Of a stretch of 64,000 bases of DNA, positions 21,833 to 32,014 are shown piece after piece; within the stretch, counting starts at the first letter, position 1, and every line of letters begins with the position of its first letter. Source of the DNA: Astrocystis sublimbata (taxonomy: Eukaryota; Ascomycota; Sordariomycetes; Xylariales; Xylariaceae); contig JAJNNY010000094.1 in the NCBI GenBank assembly GCA_022453515.1, forward strand, positions 1 through 64,000. Reading direction: 5' to 3'. The notes under the pieces were generated by a model that was not told the origin of the DNA, made no database searches, and was given only the letters and a program-made list of their open reading frames with translations. The translations under genes and the position numbers were made by a program.

Positions 21833-22888
21833 GATTGCGTGCGCGGTGGTGGACAATACCTTTTAGATGAGGGTGGAATTAAGTCTTGATGGTGTTGATT
21901 GGCCCCCGAAGACAGAGGTGGTGTGGGATCGTGTGAAAACAATATAAAATAAACCTACCTCATCGTTTGATTAAGCCGAGATTTTATACAACGATTAGTC
22001 GCTCACGATAAACACTCGAAATCCTGCGATCCCACATATGGACTGTTTTGACATAAGGGCGGCAGTGAAGGGCGCGCTCTAGGCTCGTCAATTCGACTTT
22101 TGTGGATGGCTGTCCGGGCGTGCCAGAGTATATACGGTCTGGCCGAAATGCGATTTCATCAAAACCCAGTTGTGATTAGCGACAATTACAAATAGGACCT
22201 CAGTGAGTTTTCCAACCCATAAATGGCTAAAGACAATGCATTTATCATGGTGTGATGGGATAGAAAGAATTTCAACAGCATCAAGTAGAACGAGAGGTGG
22301 GCGAGTAGGTAGAGAGTAGGTAGGACTCCGTAGGAGGAGGTAAGTTAGGCAACTCGGCAACCGACCGACCATGTGCCAAGCCTATTAGCGCGGATACAGT
22401 ACTGATGACAAGCTACGACACATTGCAACTCGATGTTGACCGCGCACTGCCGCTGGCTTATTAAATGTTGGCTTCGGACAGGATGAGTAAGAAGGCCCTG
22501 AATCTCATGTGGCCACTGCGTACCTATCCAGATCAATCCAGCCGCGTGGGCTGGCTATCAGGTTAGAATTCCTAGCCAACTCTCCCTACCCAAGTACTTA
22601 GTCCTGAGCAGGGAGAGGTGAGCAAGCTTACAACACAACAGAGTGAATGAACCGCGCAAACAAGCATGTTTGCTCTTCCCCTCGAAAAAGAAACCAAACC
22701 CAGACAGTTGACCTGCTTGGTATTGGCGCCACACCATTTCCAGCTTGGGAAGAGAGTTGAGTCTTGGGGACAGACCGGTATTCATAAGGTAGTTCACATC
22801 CCAACCATGAGCCCAACCTGAACTTCAACAATCAAACGCACACCGTCATCTTCCGTCCTGCTTACCCGACTGGCTGCCAACCGTGAAA
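21833..22888. other. divergent intergenic region
   Basis: Upstream of the GNAT (minus) and F-box (plus) genes. No supported RNA, repeat or gene. Confidence 0.6.
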
Positions 22889-24142
22889 ATGCCGCTGCAG
22901 GGGGCCTTCCCCAACGCGCTCGCCGACGCAATACTCAGAGATCGTCGCAGCTCCTACTGGCCCAAGCACTGGTCATCCACGACACCTGCTGAGCAGCCTC
23001 TGCCACCGCAAACATTCCCCGAAGAACTCATTCAGCAGCTCGCCTGTTCCAGGGAAGATGAGTTTGGAGGACAGCTCGCGACGCCCCCGCCATCAAAGCC
23101 GTCAACCATATACAGCGTGTCTTCTTGTGAATCATATAGCTTGCTTAATGAGTTGCCTTATGAGATTCTGTGGATGACGCTCGACTTACTTGACTTTTGG
23201 TCCTTGTATTCCCTGTCCCGTGTGTCTCTGTGGCACAAGGCAATGGTGGAAAGCCACCCTAAGTCTAGAGACATTATGGAACACGCGCCAACAATGCTGC
23301 CTGCGTTGGTGAGAACTCGGATGCTCGAGTGTCACTCAGTCGGCTTTCTCCACAAAAGCCTGCGGACATCCAGGTGCACTTCGTGCCGCAATTTCGGCGC
23401 TTTTGTCTTTCTGCCAACCTGCGAGAGGGCTTGTTTCCATTGCCTGCACTCCAACGTGGACTTTTGGATGATGCCGCTGTCCAAAGCTAAGCGTTATACC
23501 GGCGCAAAGAAGGAACAACTCAGAGCACTTCCAAGGTGCCATATAGTACCCGGTGCTGCCGAAATCGTTGCATTCCAACGTTGGGACCATTTACAACCCA
23601 GATCCCTCGTCAGTGTGAAGCAGGCCAAGGAGCTGGGGGTCAAGCTAGCTGGATCTACCGAGAACCTCGAACGTCACCTCCAGCGACCCGAAGTTATGTC
23701 ACGGGTTACTCATTCTTGGTTGGACGAAAACGTATATCGGTACTTCCGCAATATCATTACTGCGCAACACCCATCAACCAGGTGGGTAGGACAATTGGCG
23801 GGCAATGAAGGGGGCGACTATGGGTACGTGGCGTCCGTTCGCTTCCCTTACTTGAATGAGGGGAAAGCAGATCACGGACGGGCCTGCCGCGGGTGCGAGT
23901 TTAGGTGCCAACAGCTCCAGCATCGACTATTACAGCTGAGCGAGCTACCAGAGGCTATTTCCCTTGCAAATGGCAGTGGGTTTGCTCCGTCGCGTGTTCT
24001 TTTCGTCTTAGCAGCTGCCCGACTTCGATCCCGGAAAGAATTTTCAGAGCATGTCAAACAGTGCAGCGGTGTGCGGCAATTACTATTTGGGGGAAATGAA
24101 GATCAGATAAGCACAGTGTTGTCACCCTCGATATCACTCTGA
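22889..24142 (+). CDS. F-box domain protein, intronless
   Basis: Single-exon gene, 417 residues from ATG 22889 (the in-frame codon at 22883 is GTG). Residues about 85-130 form an F-box: SLLNELPYEILWMTLDLLDF followed by WSLYSLSRVSLWHKAM. These motifs normally bind Skp1 and recruit targets to an SCF ubiquitin ligase. The central part is Cys-rich, with CTSCRNFGAF and CERACFHCLHSN, and a later CRGCEFRC; these pairs could bind zinc. This layout (F-box then CxxC pairs) is very common among Sordariomycete F-box proteins of unknown target. The last 60 residues contain a short Leu/Arg-rich helix. Target unknown. Confidence 0.82.
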   Translation: MPLQGAFPNALADAILRDRRSSYWPKHWSSTTPAEQPLPPQTFPEELIQQLACSREDEFGGQLATPPPSKPSTIYSVSSCESYSLLNELPYEILWMTLDLLDFWSLYSLSRVSLWHKAMVESHPKSRDIMEHAPTMLPALVRTRMLECHSVGFLHKSLRTSRCTSCRNFGAFVFLPTCERACFHCLHSNVDFWMMPLSKAKRYTGAKKEQLRALPRCHIVPGAAEIVAFQRWDHLQPRSLVSVKQAKELGVKLAGSTENLERHLQRPEVMSRVTHSWLDENVYRYFRNIITAQHPSTRWVGQLAGNEGGDYGYVASVRFPYLNEGKADHGRACRGCEFRCQQLQHRLLQLSELPEAISLANGSGFAPSRVLFVLAAARLRSRKEFSEHVKQCSGVRQLLFGGNEDQISTVLSPSISL

Positions 24143-24767
24143 ACACCACGGATTAGCGAACAGATGGATTGTGTGAAGGGTTAACTCCACCGACTGGCAG
24201 GTCCGCAAAGGCACCCGAGTCTGCCACTATTACCCATGTCATCAACGCGAGAAGTCGTATAGAACATGATCATGAAGGATGGGGTACGCCTGCCTCGACT
24301 ATGTTTGGGCCTTCATGACGTATCTGATCATCTGCCTGTTGAATCATATCCGGTTCTATGAACACAAATGATTTATAATGGCCCATGTTAGTATATTTTT
24401 ATTGGACTAAAACTCCGCTCTGAGACAGTCTGTCGCCAATAGCTGACCACCTCTGATCGCTAAGATGTAATTAAGCAGTCAGTCACTTGCCGAACATCAT
24501 GGCAATAATGAGCAGCACATGGCGTTGATGAAATGCATACCTTCAGGATCTCTGAGGAATATCATCCAACAAAAAAACGATTTTGAACCCTGTTATTGAG
24601 TTGCCAGGACCCAAACAACGATAGTTTTCGGATTAAAATGTACAGTCGTGAATCCAACTGTATCATCTTGGTACTTGCTGTTCCATGACTTAAGACGATG
24701 TTCCCCCATTCGCCACCATTGGCATTCCAATCCATTTTTGCCCCCTTGTCTTCATAGCCAACTGATG
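24143..24767. other. intergenic, tail-to-tail
   Basis: 3' flanks of the F-box and NAA40 genes. Nothing recognised. Confidence 0.6.
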
Positions 24768-25762
24768 TTAGGAGGCCGGAGGACTCGACGCTTCAGCCTT
24801 GCTTTTTATAACCTTGCTCATAATGGCATAATCCGGGATATATACCCTTCCGTACCTCAGCTTCTTGGGCATGGGTGAGATGGGATCCTCCGTGAAGCCG
24901 ATCGATGTGTAAAAGGCGAGGGCATTCTGATTGGACAGGAAACAAGTCAACATGACCTTGCCGATGGGAGGCGTTTGCGCAGCCACACTCTCGAGGAGGG
25001 ACATCAGTAACCTCGACATGCCGGTCCTGTGTCATCGGGCTCCCATGTCAGCATAGGGAATACATCTCGCTTCTGGGCTTCTAGCGGTTCAGTCATGATA
25101 AGACTTCGTGTAAAGCGAGGGAAAAGACGAAGCAAAGAAAATATCGCGAACAGAATAGGATTGCAGCATCAAATCTGAGAATAGCGCTTCTCTTCGATGG
25201 CACACATAGCACATACCGCTGTAGCTCCGGTTTCAGATGGATCTCGTAACAGTATACGACGGGCGTGCCCTCCTCATACGTCGGCATTAGAGATGTGAAT
25301 CCCTGAACGGTGCCTTCGGAGTTCTTGACGACAATGTACCTGAGCTCGGGAGACTTCATCTCGGCCCTCTTCTTCTCGGGCTTCCAGCCTGTTGTCGAGG
25401 CCTCGTAGTCGGCGCGGCTGGTTTCCTCAATGAGATCATAGCATGCGACCATGTCCGCACTCTCTAGGCTGCCCGCGCTGATGAGAGCTAACGTGTATGT
25501 ATCGTTTGTTTTGGGATGTGTCCAGGAAGTCCATGATGGGTCACTGTTGGGAGATTGTCAATCTTTGACTCGTCAAAGGGGGACCTCATGAGGTGATTGA
25601 TGAAGTTCAAGGAGTGTGATTGTTCTGAGGCTGGGAGTTGTCACACCTAGGCCGTAGATGCTCCTTGATAAACTCTTTATCGCTCTTCTGGTTGACTCTG
25701 TCAATAGGGTCTGTGGCTGCACGTTTTCGCTTTATACTCCATCTCGATGTTGTTGAACTCAT
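24768..25762 (-). CDS. N-alpha-acetyltransferase 40 (NatD), histone H4/H2A N-terminal acetyltransferase
   Basis: NatD acetylates the N-terminal Ser of histones H4 and H2A. Exons 25762-25647, 25477-25217, 25026-24768 give 211 residues. The N-terminus KRKRAATDPIDRVNQKSDKE matches the basic NAA40 head. DLIEETSRADYEASTTGW is followed by the family Lys-rich KPEKKRAEM, RYIVVKN, and the histone-binding Tyr/Glu segment VVYCYEIHLKPELQ. The acetyl-CoA loop is QRTGMSRLL, across intron 2, and the C-terminal fold signature is CFLSNQNALAFYTSIGF. The acceptor CATCAG at 25478 is chosen over TTAG at 25488 because only it keeps phase with donor AG|GTGTGA. The tail is Lys/Ala/Ser-rich. Confidence 0.9.
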
Positions 25763-26088
25763 GGGTAAGTACTTTGGAGGTCTTTGATACAATTTAAGCA
25801 ATGATAATGGCTGATCGCTATGGTCAACCGTGGCCCCCAAAACTGCTTAGGATATAGATAAGTTGGAAATTGTGCTGAGGATGAAAAAGAGACATAAGTT
25901 CACAAGATCGCACTAGATTCTCATTGTGCGATCGTCCATCAATGTACAGACTGGTGATTGAAGGCAACCTTGAACATGCCGAGTTTCAGGGCCACAAAGG
26001 AAGGATACCGGGGTACTTATCCCACAGGTACTTGCTCGCTAAGGTTGGTTTAGGTAGTACCTTCTGCAAATGGGGCAAATCGTACCTA
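25763..26088. other. intergenic between NAA40 and the MITE
   Basis: NAA40 promoter side up to the TA dinucleotide that flanks the foldback element. Nothing else seen. Confidence 0.55.
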
Positions 26089-26170
26089 CTAGTGGACCCA
26101 CCCTAGGTAAGCCCTCTGTCCTGGCGGACAGTGGGCTCCAAAATATGTAAACATATCAAAGTTGTAAACA
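26089..26170 (+). repeat. left terminal inverted repeat of the MITE (outer conserved part)
   Basis: The outer 80 or so bases pair with 26534-26614 with few mismatches (A/G differences near positions 20, 46 and 52). Beyond this the arms still pair but diverge more, mainly at A/T sites. Confidence 0.75.
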
Positions 26171-26533
26171 GGTGGGTCCCTCACCAAAAAACCAACCCGT
26201 ACACCCAAAAATAGCTAACTTTAAACTAAAATAACTTTTTAAATAAAAATCAGAAAAATAAACAGGCTTTAGGTTTATATTTTTTATTTATAAATTAATT
26301 TATATTTAAAATCTTAGTTTTTAAAACCTAGTATTTAAAACATGTTTTTAAAAAAATTTTTTTTTTAAAATAAATTTTAAAAATCTAAGATTTAAAATAT
26401 AAATTAATCTATAAATAAAAAATATAAATCTAAAGCCCGTTTATTTTTTTTAAAATTTTTTTTAAAAATTATTTAAAGTTAAAAATTATAGGTAAATTCT
26501 AGAAATATACTACTTTTGTATAGCCCTACCTGT

Positions 26534-26614
26534 TTACAAAATTTTGATATGTTTACATATTTTAGAGCCCTCTGTCCTGGCGGACAGAGGGCTCACCTAG
26601 GGTGGGTCCACTAG
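26534..26614 (-). repeat. right terminal inverted repeat of the MITE
   Basis: Reverse complement of the left arm. The four-base loop of the internal hairpin (TGGC) is in direct rather than inverted orientation between the arms, so that segment is itself a palindrome shared by both. Confidence 0.75.
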
Positions 26615-26809
26615 TAATCGCAACAGCCCTGGGATAATGGCATTGGCTTAGTACTGTAACCTCACACGGTATGCTCGTCATTGTGCCAATGTGTTATTGG
26701 TCCATTACCACCTGACCATTGCATTTACTGGGCAATTGAGCTGGAACGATTCCGGTCGGACAATTTCTTGCTTCGTACCCATCAACAAACCGGACCTACA
26801 TCCTTCTAA

Positions 26810-27217
26810 ATGGTCCTCGTCCGGACGATACCGCCGTACTCTGCGATCACCCTCCGAAGCCGAAGCTATGCGACCAGCACCCCGCCCAAGAGCCGGCTGC
26901 GGCCAACCTTGAGTCTCGATCACGTTAGTCCTCGCACCCTTCTACACCCTCTAGCTACATGCATGCAACGCTGATACGTCTCATTGCTGTTGCTTCTGCA
27001 GTTCCTCCAGCGCGCCCGCGTCTTGGCCCTCTACCGCACCGTTCTGCGCGGCACTCGCAACATCGGCGACGCTGCGACCAGGAACGAGACGCGCAGCTTT
27101 GCGCGCGCCGAGTTCGAGCGCCACCGCGGCGTCGCCGACATCAACCATATACGCTACCTCTTGTCGACAGGCAAGACCGAGTGGGAGAGCATGGAGCGGT
27201 ATATTGGTGGCATGTGA
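26810..27217 (+). CDS. LYR-motif protein LYRM2-like, mitochondrial
   Basis: Two exons, 26810-26923 and 27002-27217 (donor GTTAGT, acceptor CTGCAG, phase 0), 109 residues. The N-terminus is basic and Ser/Thr-rich (MVLVRTIPPYSAITLRSRSY), like a mitochondrial presequence. TLSLDHFLQRARVLALYRTV carries the LYR tripeptide region, here L-Y-R, and RGTRNIGDAATRNETRSFAR follows. The end is RYLLSTGKTEWESMERYIGG, typical of LYRM2. LYR proteins work with acyl carrier protein in assembling respiratory complexes; LYRM2 is linked to complex I. The foldback element lies just upstream of its start. Confidence 0.9.
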
Positions 27218-27593
27218 GAACTAGCTTAGCTAAGAACCTAGCCCGGCTATCTGACGCCCGCCTCATTCAAAGTGCAATGGTTGCTGTTGCTGATATTGCT
27301 ACCGTTGCTGGCTCGTCACCTCCTTGCCTATTATCCACATCCTCCGACTTCTTTCCGCCAATTGGTCTACCAAGGCGCATGGGTGTCTGGATATTCGTTG
27401 GCGCACCACCTATCCACGTTCCATGTTGATTCCCGTCTCGACTCGTACATCGTTCGTGGTAAAAGTACATGTTGTGAGATCCGTCTGCGAGCTGACTCCT
27501 CGGCGAGTGAGCTGGGATAGCATCGTGCTGCCGTAAATATATATGGTACATCGGCCAAATGGACTCGAGCATTGGTCGTAGAATGTCGTGATA
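27218..27593. other. intergenic, tail-to-tail
   Basis: 3' flanks of LYRM2 and bL36m. Open frames here lack any family signature. Confidence 0.55.
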
Positions 27594-28047
27594 TTAGCCC
27601 TGGCGCTGCTTATGTCTCGGGTTGGCGCTGCAGATGATGTATAGGTAGCCTCGGTGTCGCTTGCCGGCTTTCCTCCGCACGACCTGGTCACACACGCATA
27701 TTAGCAGGCCCGACGTTTGCCACCTCACAAAGAAACTCCATGACCGGAGCAGAGTAATAGAGTTCGGGATGAGGAAACGAGGATTGACGAACCTTGCAAT
27801 GTTCACATCGCTTCTTGACAGAGCTGTGTACTTTCATGCCCCTCGTCTGCTGGTGTGCTACTGTTGCAGCCAATGTAGTGGCCGTGAGGTGTGCGATCGC
27901 CGGTCTCTGTGATCGTGTGGGTGCGAGGGCGCTTTGGGAGATGAATCGAACGGCGGGCTGTTGTCGACATGTTGTCGGGAGCAGGCGAAAGGCTGGCCTT
28001 GTGTGCAGGGACAGCGCCCTGAGTGACGAGAGGAGTGACGCAGCCAT
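27594..28047 (-). CDS. mitochondrial large-subunit ribosomal protein bL36m
   Basis: Bacterial-type L36 of the mitoribosome, 114 residues. Exons 28047-27793 and 27683-27594 (donor GTTCGT, acceptor ACCAG, phase 0). A long basic N-terminal extension (MAASLLSSLRALSLHTRPAF...) is the mitochondrial import signal. The mature core is GMKVHSSVKKRCEHCK joined to VVRRKAGKRHRGYLYIICS, ending NPRHKQRQG. The four zinc ligands are present (Cys-x2-Cys before the intron, Cys and His after it). Start at ATG 28047. Confidence 0.93.
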
Positions 28048-28847
28048 GATTTGGTCGTATGGACAGTTGGTGATGCGTGGCGTGGTGGTTGTCGACAATT
28101 TGGTTGAGCCTTGCTCGCCTGGCTCAATCGAGGTGGGTCGCCATGAGAAACTGCCCAGGTGGCTCGTGAACATGCACTGTACGTAAGGGACCTAAGGCTT
28201 AAGGGACTGGCCTACTGTATATCCTGCGTAGGAGTATCCTAGCTTGGCTCCCTCCGTCTCCCTCGCTCTCCCTCACCCTCCCTCACTCTGAGCCTCCGGT
28301 TTAACATGACCTTCTTGGATTGGCTTCACTTTGTCAGTTTTAGCTAATCAATATTTTCCCTTTATGGGTAAAACAACGCTATCATGCTGAGTTGGACCAA
28401 TTTGAAGTCAAGCCGGACTTTTGACTAAAGTTCAACGACCCGCATCCCGTCCGTTCAGCTTCATACAACAGAGCAGACTTCATCTTTAAGAAGACAATAC
28501 CTTGAACTGGATACATCATCTCGTTTCCCACTTTGAACATCAACCGTGCAAGTCAATTGTTATGAAATTTGTTGTGCCGAGTCGTACGAGCACCTAGGCT
28601 ACCTGCCGTAGGCATTGACCTTAGACTGGCCCAAGTCCCAAGTACCGAGACGTGCCCGGGTTCGCTTACGTCACGCCAACAGTGAACCTGGATGAGCTTC
28701 AAGGTGAAGCATCCGAGTCCCGGTGTTGCCTACGACATCCTTCCAACATAAAATCGCCTTTTCCCTTCTCACACGCCGCCAGCACCATAGGACTTACTTT
28801 GCAAGCCTGGCTTGGTATGGCTCCCAGAGCCCTCGTAGCAGTATACC
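28048..28847. other. divergent intergenic region
   Basis: Shared upstream region of bL36m and RTC5. Contains a pyrimidine-rich stretch of CTCCCT units near 28247-28290; otherwise nothing recognised. Confidence 0.55.
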
Positions 28848-30787
28848 ATGGGCCAAACTTCGTCACACGAGGCTCACAATGCCTCTAAAGCCGAGCTCAC
28901 AGCACATCTAGTACGCCCCCGGATCAGGTTCCCTTGCCCCCTTACCGAGCCTCAGCTCACTGATCTTATGGCTAACAACCTCACCCTCTATAGGCTGACA
29001 AGTTCGCGCGTAGATGCTACGAGCCTCTTGAGCTGTATTCGTTCAAGGACAACTTCAAGTCTCTATGTGACAGCGAGGGTGATGTGCGGTACCTGAAGGA
29101 AGATACCGTTGCTCGCTTCCTCGAGCTGCCTGATATTCTAGCTGTTTCCCCCGTCATATTTCAAATGGTCTCATTCATCGGCGCCTTTCCTTTTCTGCAA
29201 GATGCACCTGTTATCCTGGGATGGGAGAACATGATCATGGTCGTTGCCATCATGACTGAGCGCTACACCAAGGTCCTTAACAAGGGTGCCGCCAACCGAA
29301 GAAAGCTGTTGTTCAAGAGCTTGGCTGTGTACGACCGGAAGCTGTCCGAGATCCAGAACAAGACGCCAGCATCATCCGACTCAGACTCTGCCCCAGGACA
29401 GGTTAGGAGTCATGCGCCTGGTTTTGCAATCGATCAAGCCGGCGACGATTCCAACGATGGCCATATGAACGACTATAGCTACGACGAAGAAGATGATGAT
29501 TTGGTCATGGCCGCCCTAGACTCCCTCGATATCGACGAGGCTTTTAAGACTGGCGACTCGCATGCAGCGACCACCCGTGGAGCCATGATCCCAGCCGATA
29601 ACTTTCGTCGATTAATCATGCTGCTACTCCTCACGTCCCCGCTGGGTCCTCAGGAGAGCCTATCAACCTATGCCGACCGAGTCACAGGTGCTCATCTCGA
29701 TACCCTTCGAGCTACCGCGGAGAACGTGTTGTCTGCATTTATTAACGTGGAGAAGTTTCCCGGCATCACCTTCGCCCAATTTCAGGAGACACTGCCCGTC
29801 AATTTTCCTTTCCTCTTCAACGCTCTCAACCCCATATTTGAGCATTTCCTCTTCTCAAAGAACTTGGACCTTTCAAAGCGTCAAGGCGGCGTGGCCTCAA
29901 CACTCCCTGCCACTCTCGCGCTACCGCCGCTCCTCCAAGACAAGGGCCAGATCCTGAACTTGGACGTCCTGTCGCAGCTGTCGTTCTTCATTGATGGCAA
30001 TGACCTGTTTCGGAGACTGCGTCTTCTGTACTCGGGCGCAGACGCCGGCTATTCGATGGGCAGTTTCGAAACCAAGGTATTTAACTGGCGCGCTCCCACT
30101 CTCTTCCTAGTATCTGGAACCCGACTGGACCCCACAGATCAATCACGACGCGGATCAAAAGGCGTGTTCTACGACTCCCTGCCGCCACAGCGGTTTCCCA
30201 ACGGAAGCAGTCCCGATCGCGACCGGATGGTCTTTGGAGTCCTCGTTCGACAGCCATGGCGTGTGACGAGCCGAGAGTGTTTCGGTGCCGACGACATGAT
30301 CCTATTCCAGCTCGCTCCCACCCACGACGTCTTCCGGGCGTCCTCGGTGAACAAGAACTACGCCGCGTTCACGAAGCCGCCCGCGATGCACCCCGGCATC
30401 AGCTTTGGCTCGTCGCCGCCTCCCAGCACCTCATCTGCCCGCCACGCCCCACTGCGGAATCTCGGCCCGGTCTCGCTGGTGCTGGACTCGAGTTTCGAAT
30501 TCGGCGTGTTCCACCACGACCACATGTCGCGCGGAGGGGCGTTCGCTGGTAGCGCCTCGCGCAAGTTTGATTTCCAGGAGCGCTTCTCTATTGACGACAT
30601 CGAGGTCTGGGGCTGTGGAGGCGACGAGGAGGCGAAGATGCAGAGGGAGCGGTGGGAGTGGGAGGCGCGGGAGGCCGAGGCCAGGAGACGTGTAAACCTG
30701 GGTACTGGTGATATCGAAGCGGACAGAGCACTGCTGGAGATGGCGGGTCTCATCGGATCCAACCGGAGCGGGGGCTCAATGGCTTAG
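28848..30787 (+). CDS. RTC5-like protein with TLDc domain
   Basis: Fungal restriction-of-telomere-capping 5 homologue, 618 residues. Exons 28848-28910 and 28994-30787 (donor GTACGC, acceptor TATAG, phase 0). The start MGQTSS has the Gly-2/Ser-6 pattern of an N-myristoylation site. The conserved N-terminal region reads ARRCYEPLELYSFKDNFKSL and YLKEDTVARFLELPDI. The middle part contains a disordered acidic stretch (about residues 150-200). The TLDc domain covers roughly residues 400-590: YDSLPPQRFP, MVFGVLVRQPWR, LFQLAPTHDVFRAS, SLVLDSSFEFGVFHHD and FSIDDIEVWGCGGD. TLDc proteins regulate V-ATPase assembly and stress responses; yeast Rtc5 is a V-ATPase disassembly factor. Confidence 0.92.
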
Positions 30788-31271
30788 TTGAGGCTGTAGG
30801 ACGCGGAACAATGGCATCACGGGTGTTTAGATGTTGCGGTCAAGCGATTCGTGACTGGCGTTCAAGGCAGGGGAGAGAAACTCTTGTCGGCGGGCACGAC
30901 TACAGAGGTACAAATATTTCTGGGTGCTATTTGCACCGAAGCTGAAGCTGCACCAATCTCTGGCACCCACATTGGTAAGTATGACCCACCACAACTGCTG
31001 GGATACACGTCGAATTTGTATGAAATTGCGGCCCTGGCTGCCACTGATGTATATGTAACTCGAGGTAATGGTTGAATTCGACCGCTCAATCGATTTTTGA
31101 CATTAGTATAATACAAATAGATTTATGTACAGACATGGAGTTTTGTGTTCCCCCAATGAGTGATATTGCCAGTTCAGCTACTCCAGCGTGAGGGTTTGCA
31201 TAGACACAGTATTCATTCCTGCAACTTTCGGGTGTAGCAGGGCCTGAAGACGCTGTAAGGGATATTGCATT
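30788..31271. other. intergenic, tail-to-tail
   Basis: 3' flanks of RTC5 and RCF1; no feature recognised. Confidence 0.6.
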
Positions 31272-32014
31272 TTATTTCTTGGGTACATTGTCGTCAGGTT
31301 TGCTCTGGTCCGTAGATGCCTTGCCTGTGCCGAACCAGCCGCCAGCATTGGATATAGCATTTAGCACGCCCGAGCCGGCGCTGTCAGTGCCGGACGAGTC
31401 GGCTGCCTTATCGGCCGGCGCAGCAGCATCCGGTTCCTGTTTGAGGCCCAGCTCGGCCTTCCTCTGCTCGCGGCGGTCGCGCTTCCGCTTGACGGCGGCC
31501 TGCAGCTTCTTATCCTCCTCGTCGCGGACCTCGAGCTCGCGCAGCCACTTCTGGTTGCGCTCCTCGGCGCGCTTCTGGGCCTCGAGCTTGATGAGCTCCT
31601 TGCGCTTTTCGCGGTCGGCGCCGTAGTAGGCACCACCGGCAACGATGGCGACGACGGTGAAGGCCTGGGCGCCGATACGGGCGCGGAACATGCGCTGGAC
31701 GGCGGCGCTGTCACCCCGGCGCATGGCGCGCCAGGCGTTGAAGAGGGCGAGACAGGTGAGGCCCGTGCCTGTGGGTTGGCGGGGCTATGGTCAGCGATCA
31801 TTGTCATATATCTTCCGTTGTTCGTCTCCGTGCGTACCTAGGGGAACGAGAGGCTCCTCTCGTAACTTGCGGCCCATCTTCTGCATAGCAGACTCCTGGT
31901 AATCCCTGGAGACAGAGTTAGCTCGGGATAAGCTTCATACTGGCGATGCGAGTAGCGGTTGTGAACGTACTCATGCTCGTCAAAAGACGACGGAAGTGGG
32001 CGGTCGTCCGCCAT
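31272..32014 (-). CDS. RCF1: respiratory supercomplex factor 1 (HIG1 domain)
   Basis: Inner-mitochondrial-membrane protein that stabilises cytochrome bc1-oxidase supercomplexes, 202 residues. Exons 32014-31971, 31905-31838, 31768-31272. The N-terminus MADDRPLPSSFDEHE is joined to DYQESAMQKMGRKLREEPLV. The HIG1 domain has two membrane spans: PLGTGLTCLALFNAW, the diagnostic RAMRRGD loop, then QAFTVVAIVAGGAYYGADRE. A long charged coiled coil (about residues 85-140) and an Ala/Ser-rich tail follow, as in fungal Rcf1. Donor GA|GTACGT for intron 1 is chosen since it reproduces the family spacing between FDE and QK; its branch site GCTAAC is clear. Confidence 0.92.

Larger units (their letters stand above)
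26089..26614. mobile_element. 526-bp foldback MITE with TA target duplication
   Basis: The sequence between two TA dinucleotides (26087-26088 and 26615-26616) is almost a full-length inverted repeat. Both ends read CTAGTGGACCCACCCTAGGT, and the complementarity continues through AAAATATGTAAACATATCAAA and an AT-only core to a centre near 26350. Each arm also carries an internal hairpin, CTGTCC-TGGC-GGACAG. There is no coding capacity. TA duplication and terminal inverted repeats suggest a non-autonomous Tc1/mariner-type element, moved by a transposase from elsewhere in the genome. It sits about 200 bp upstream of the LYRM2 start and could influence its promoter. Confidence 0.85.

Noticed and set aside
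25478..25646. Possible third stwintron in NAA40 intron 1
   Set aside because: With acceptor CATCAG (25478) instead of TTAG the phase is correct as a simple intron.
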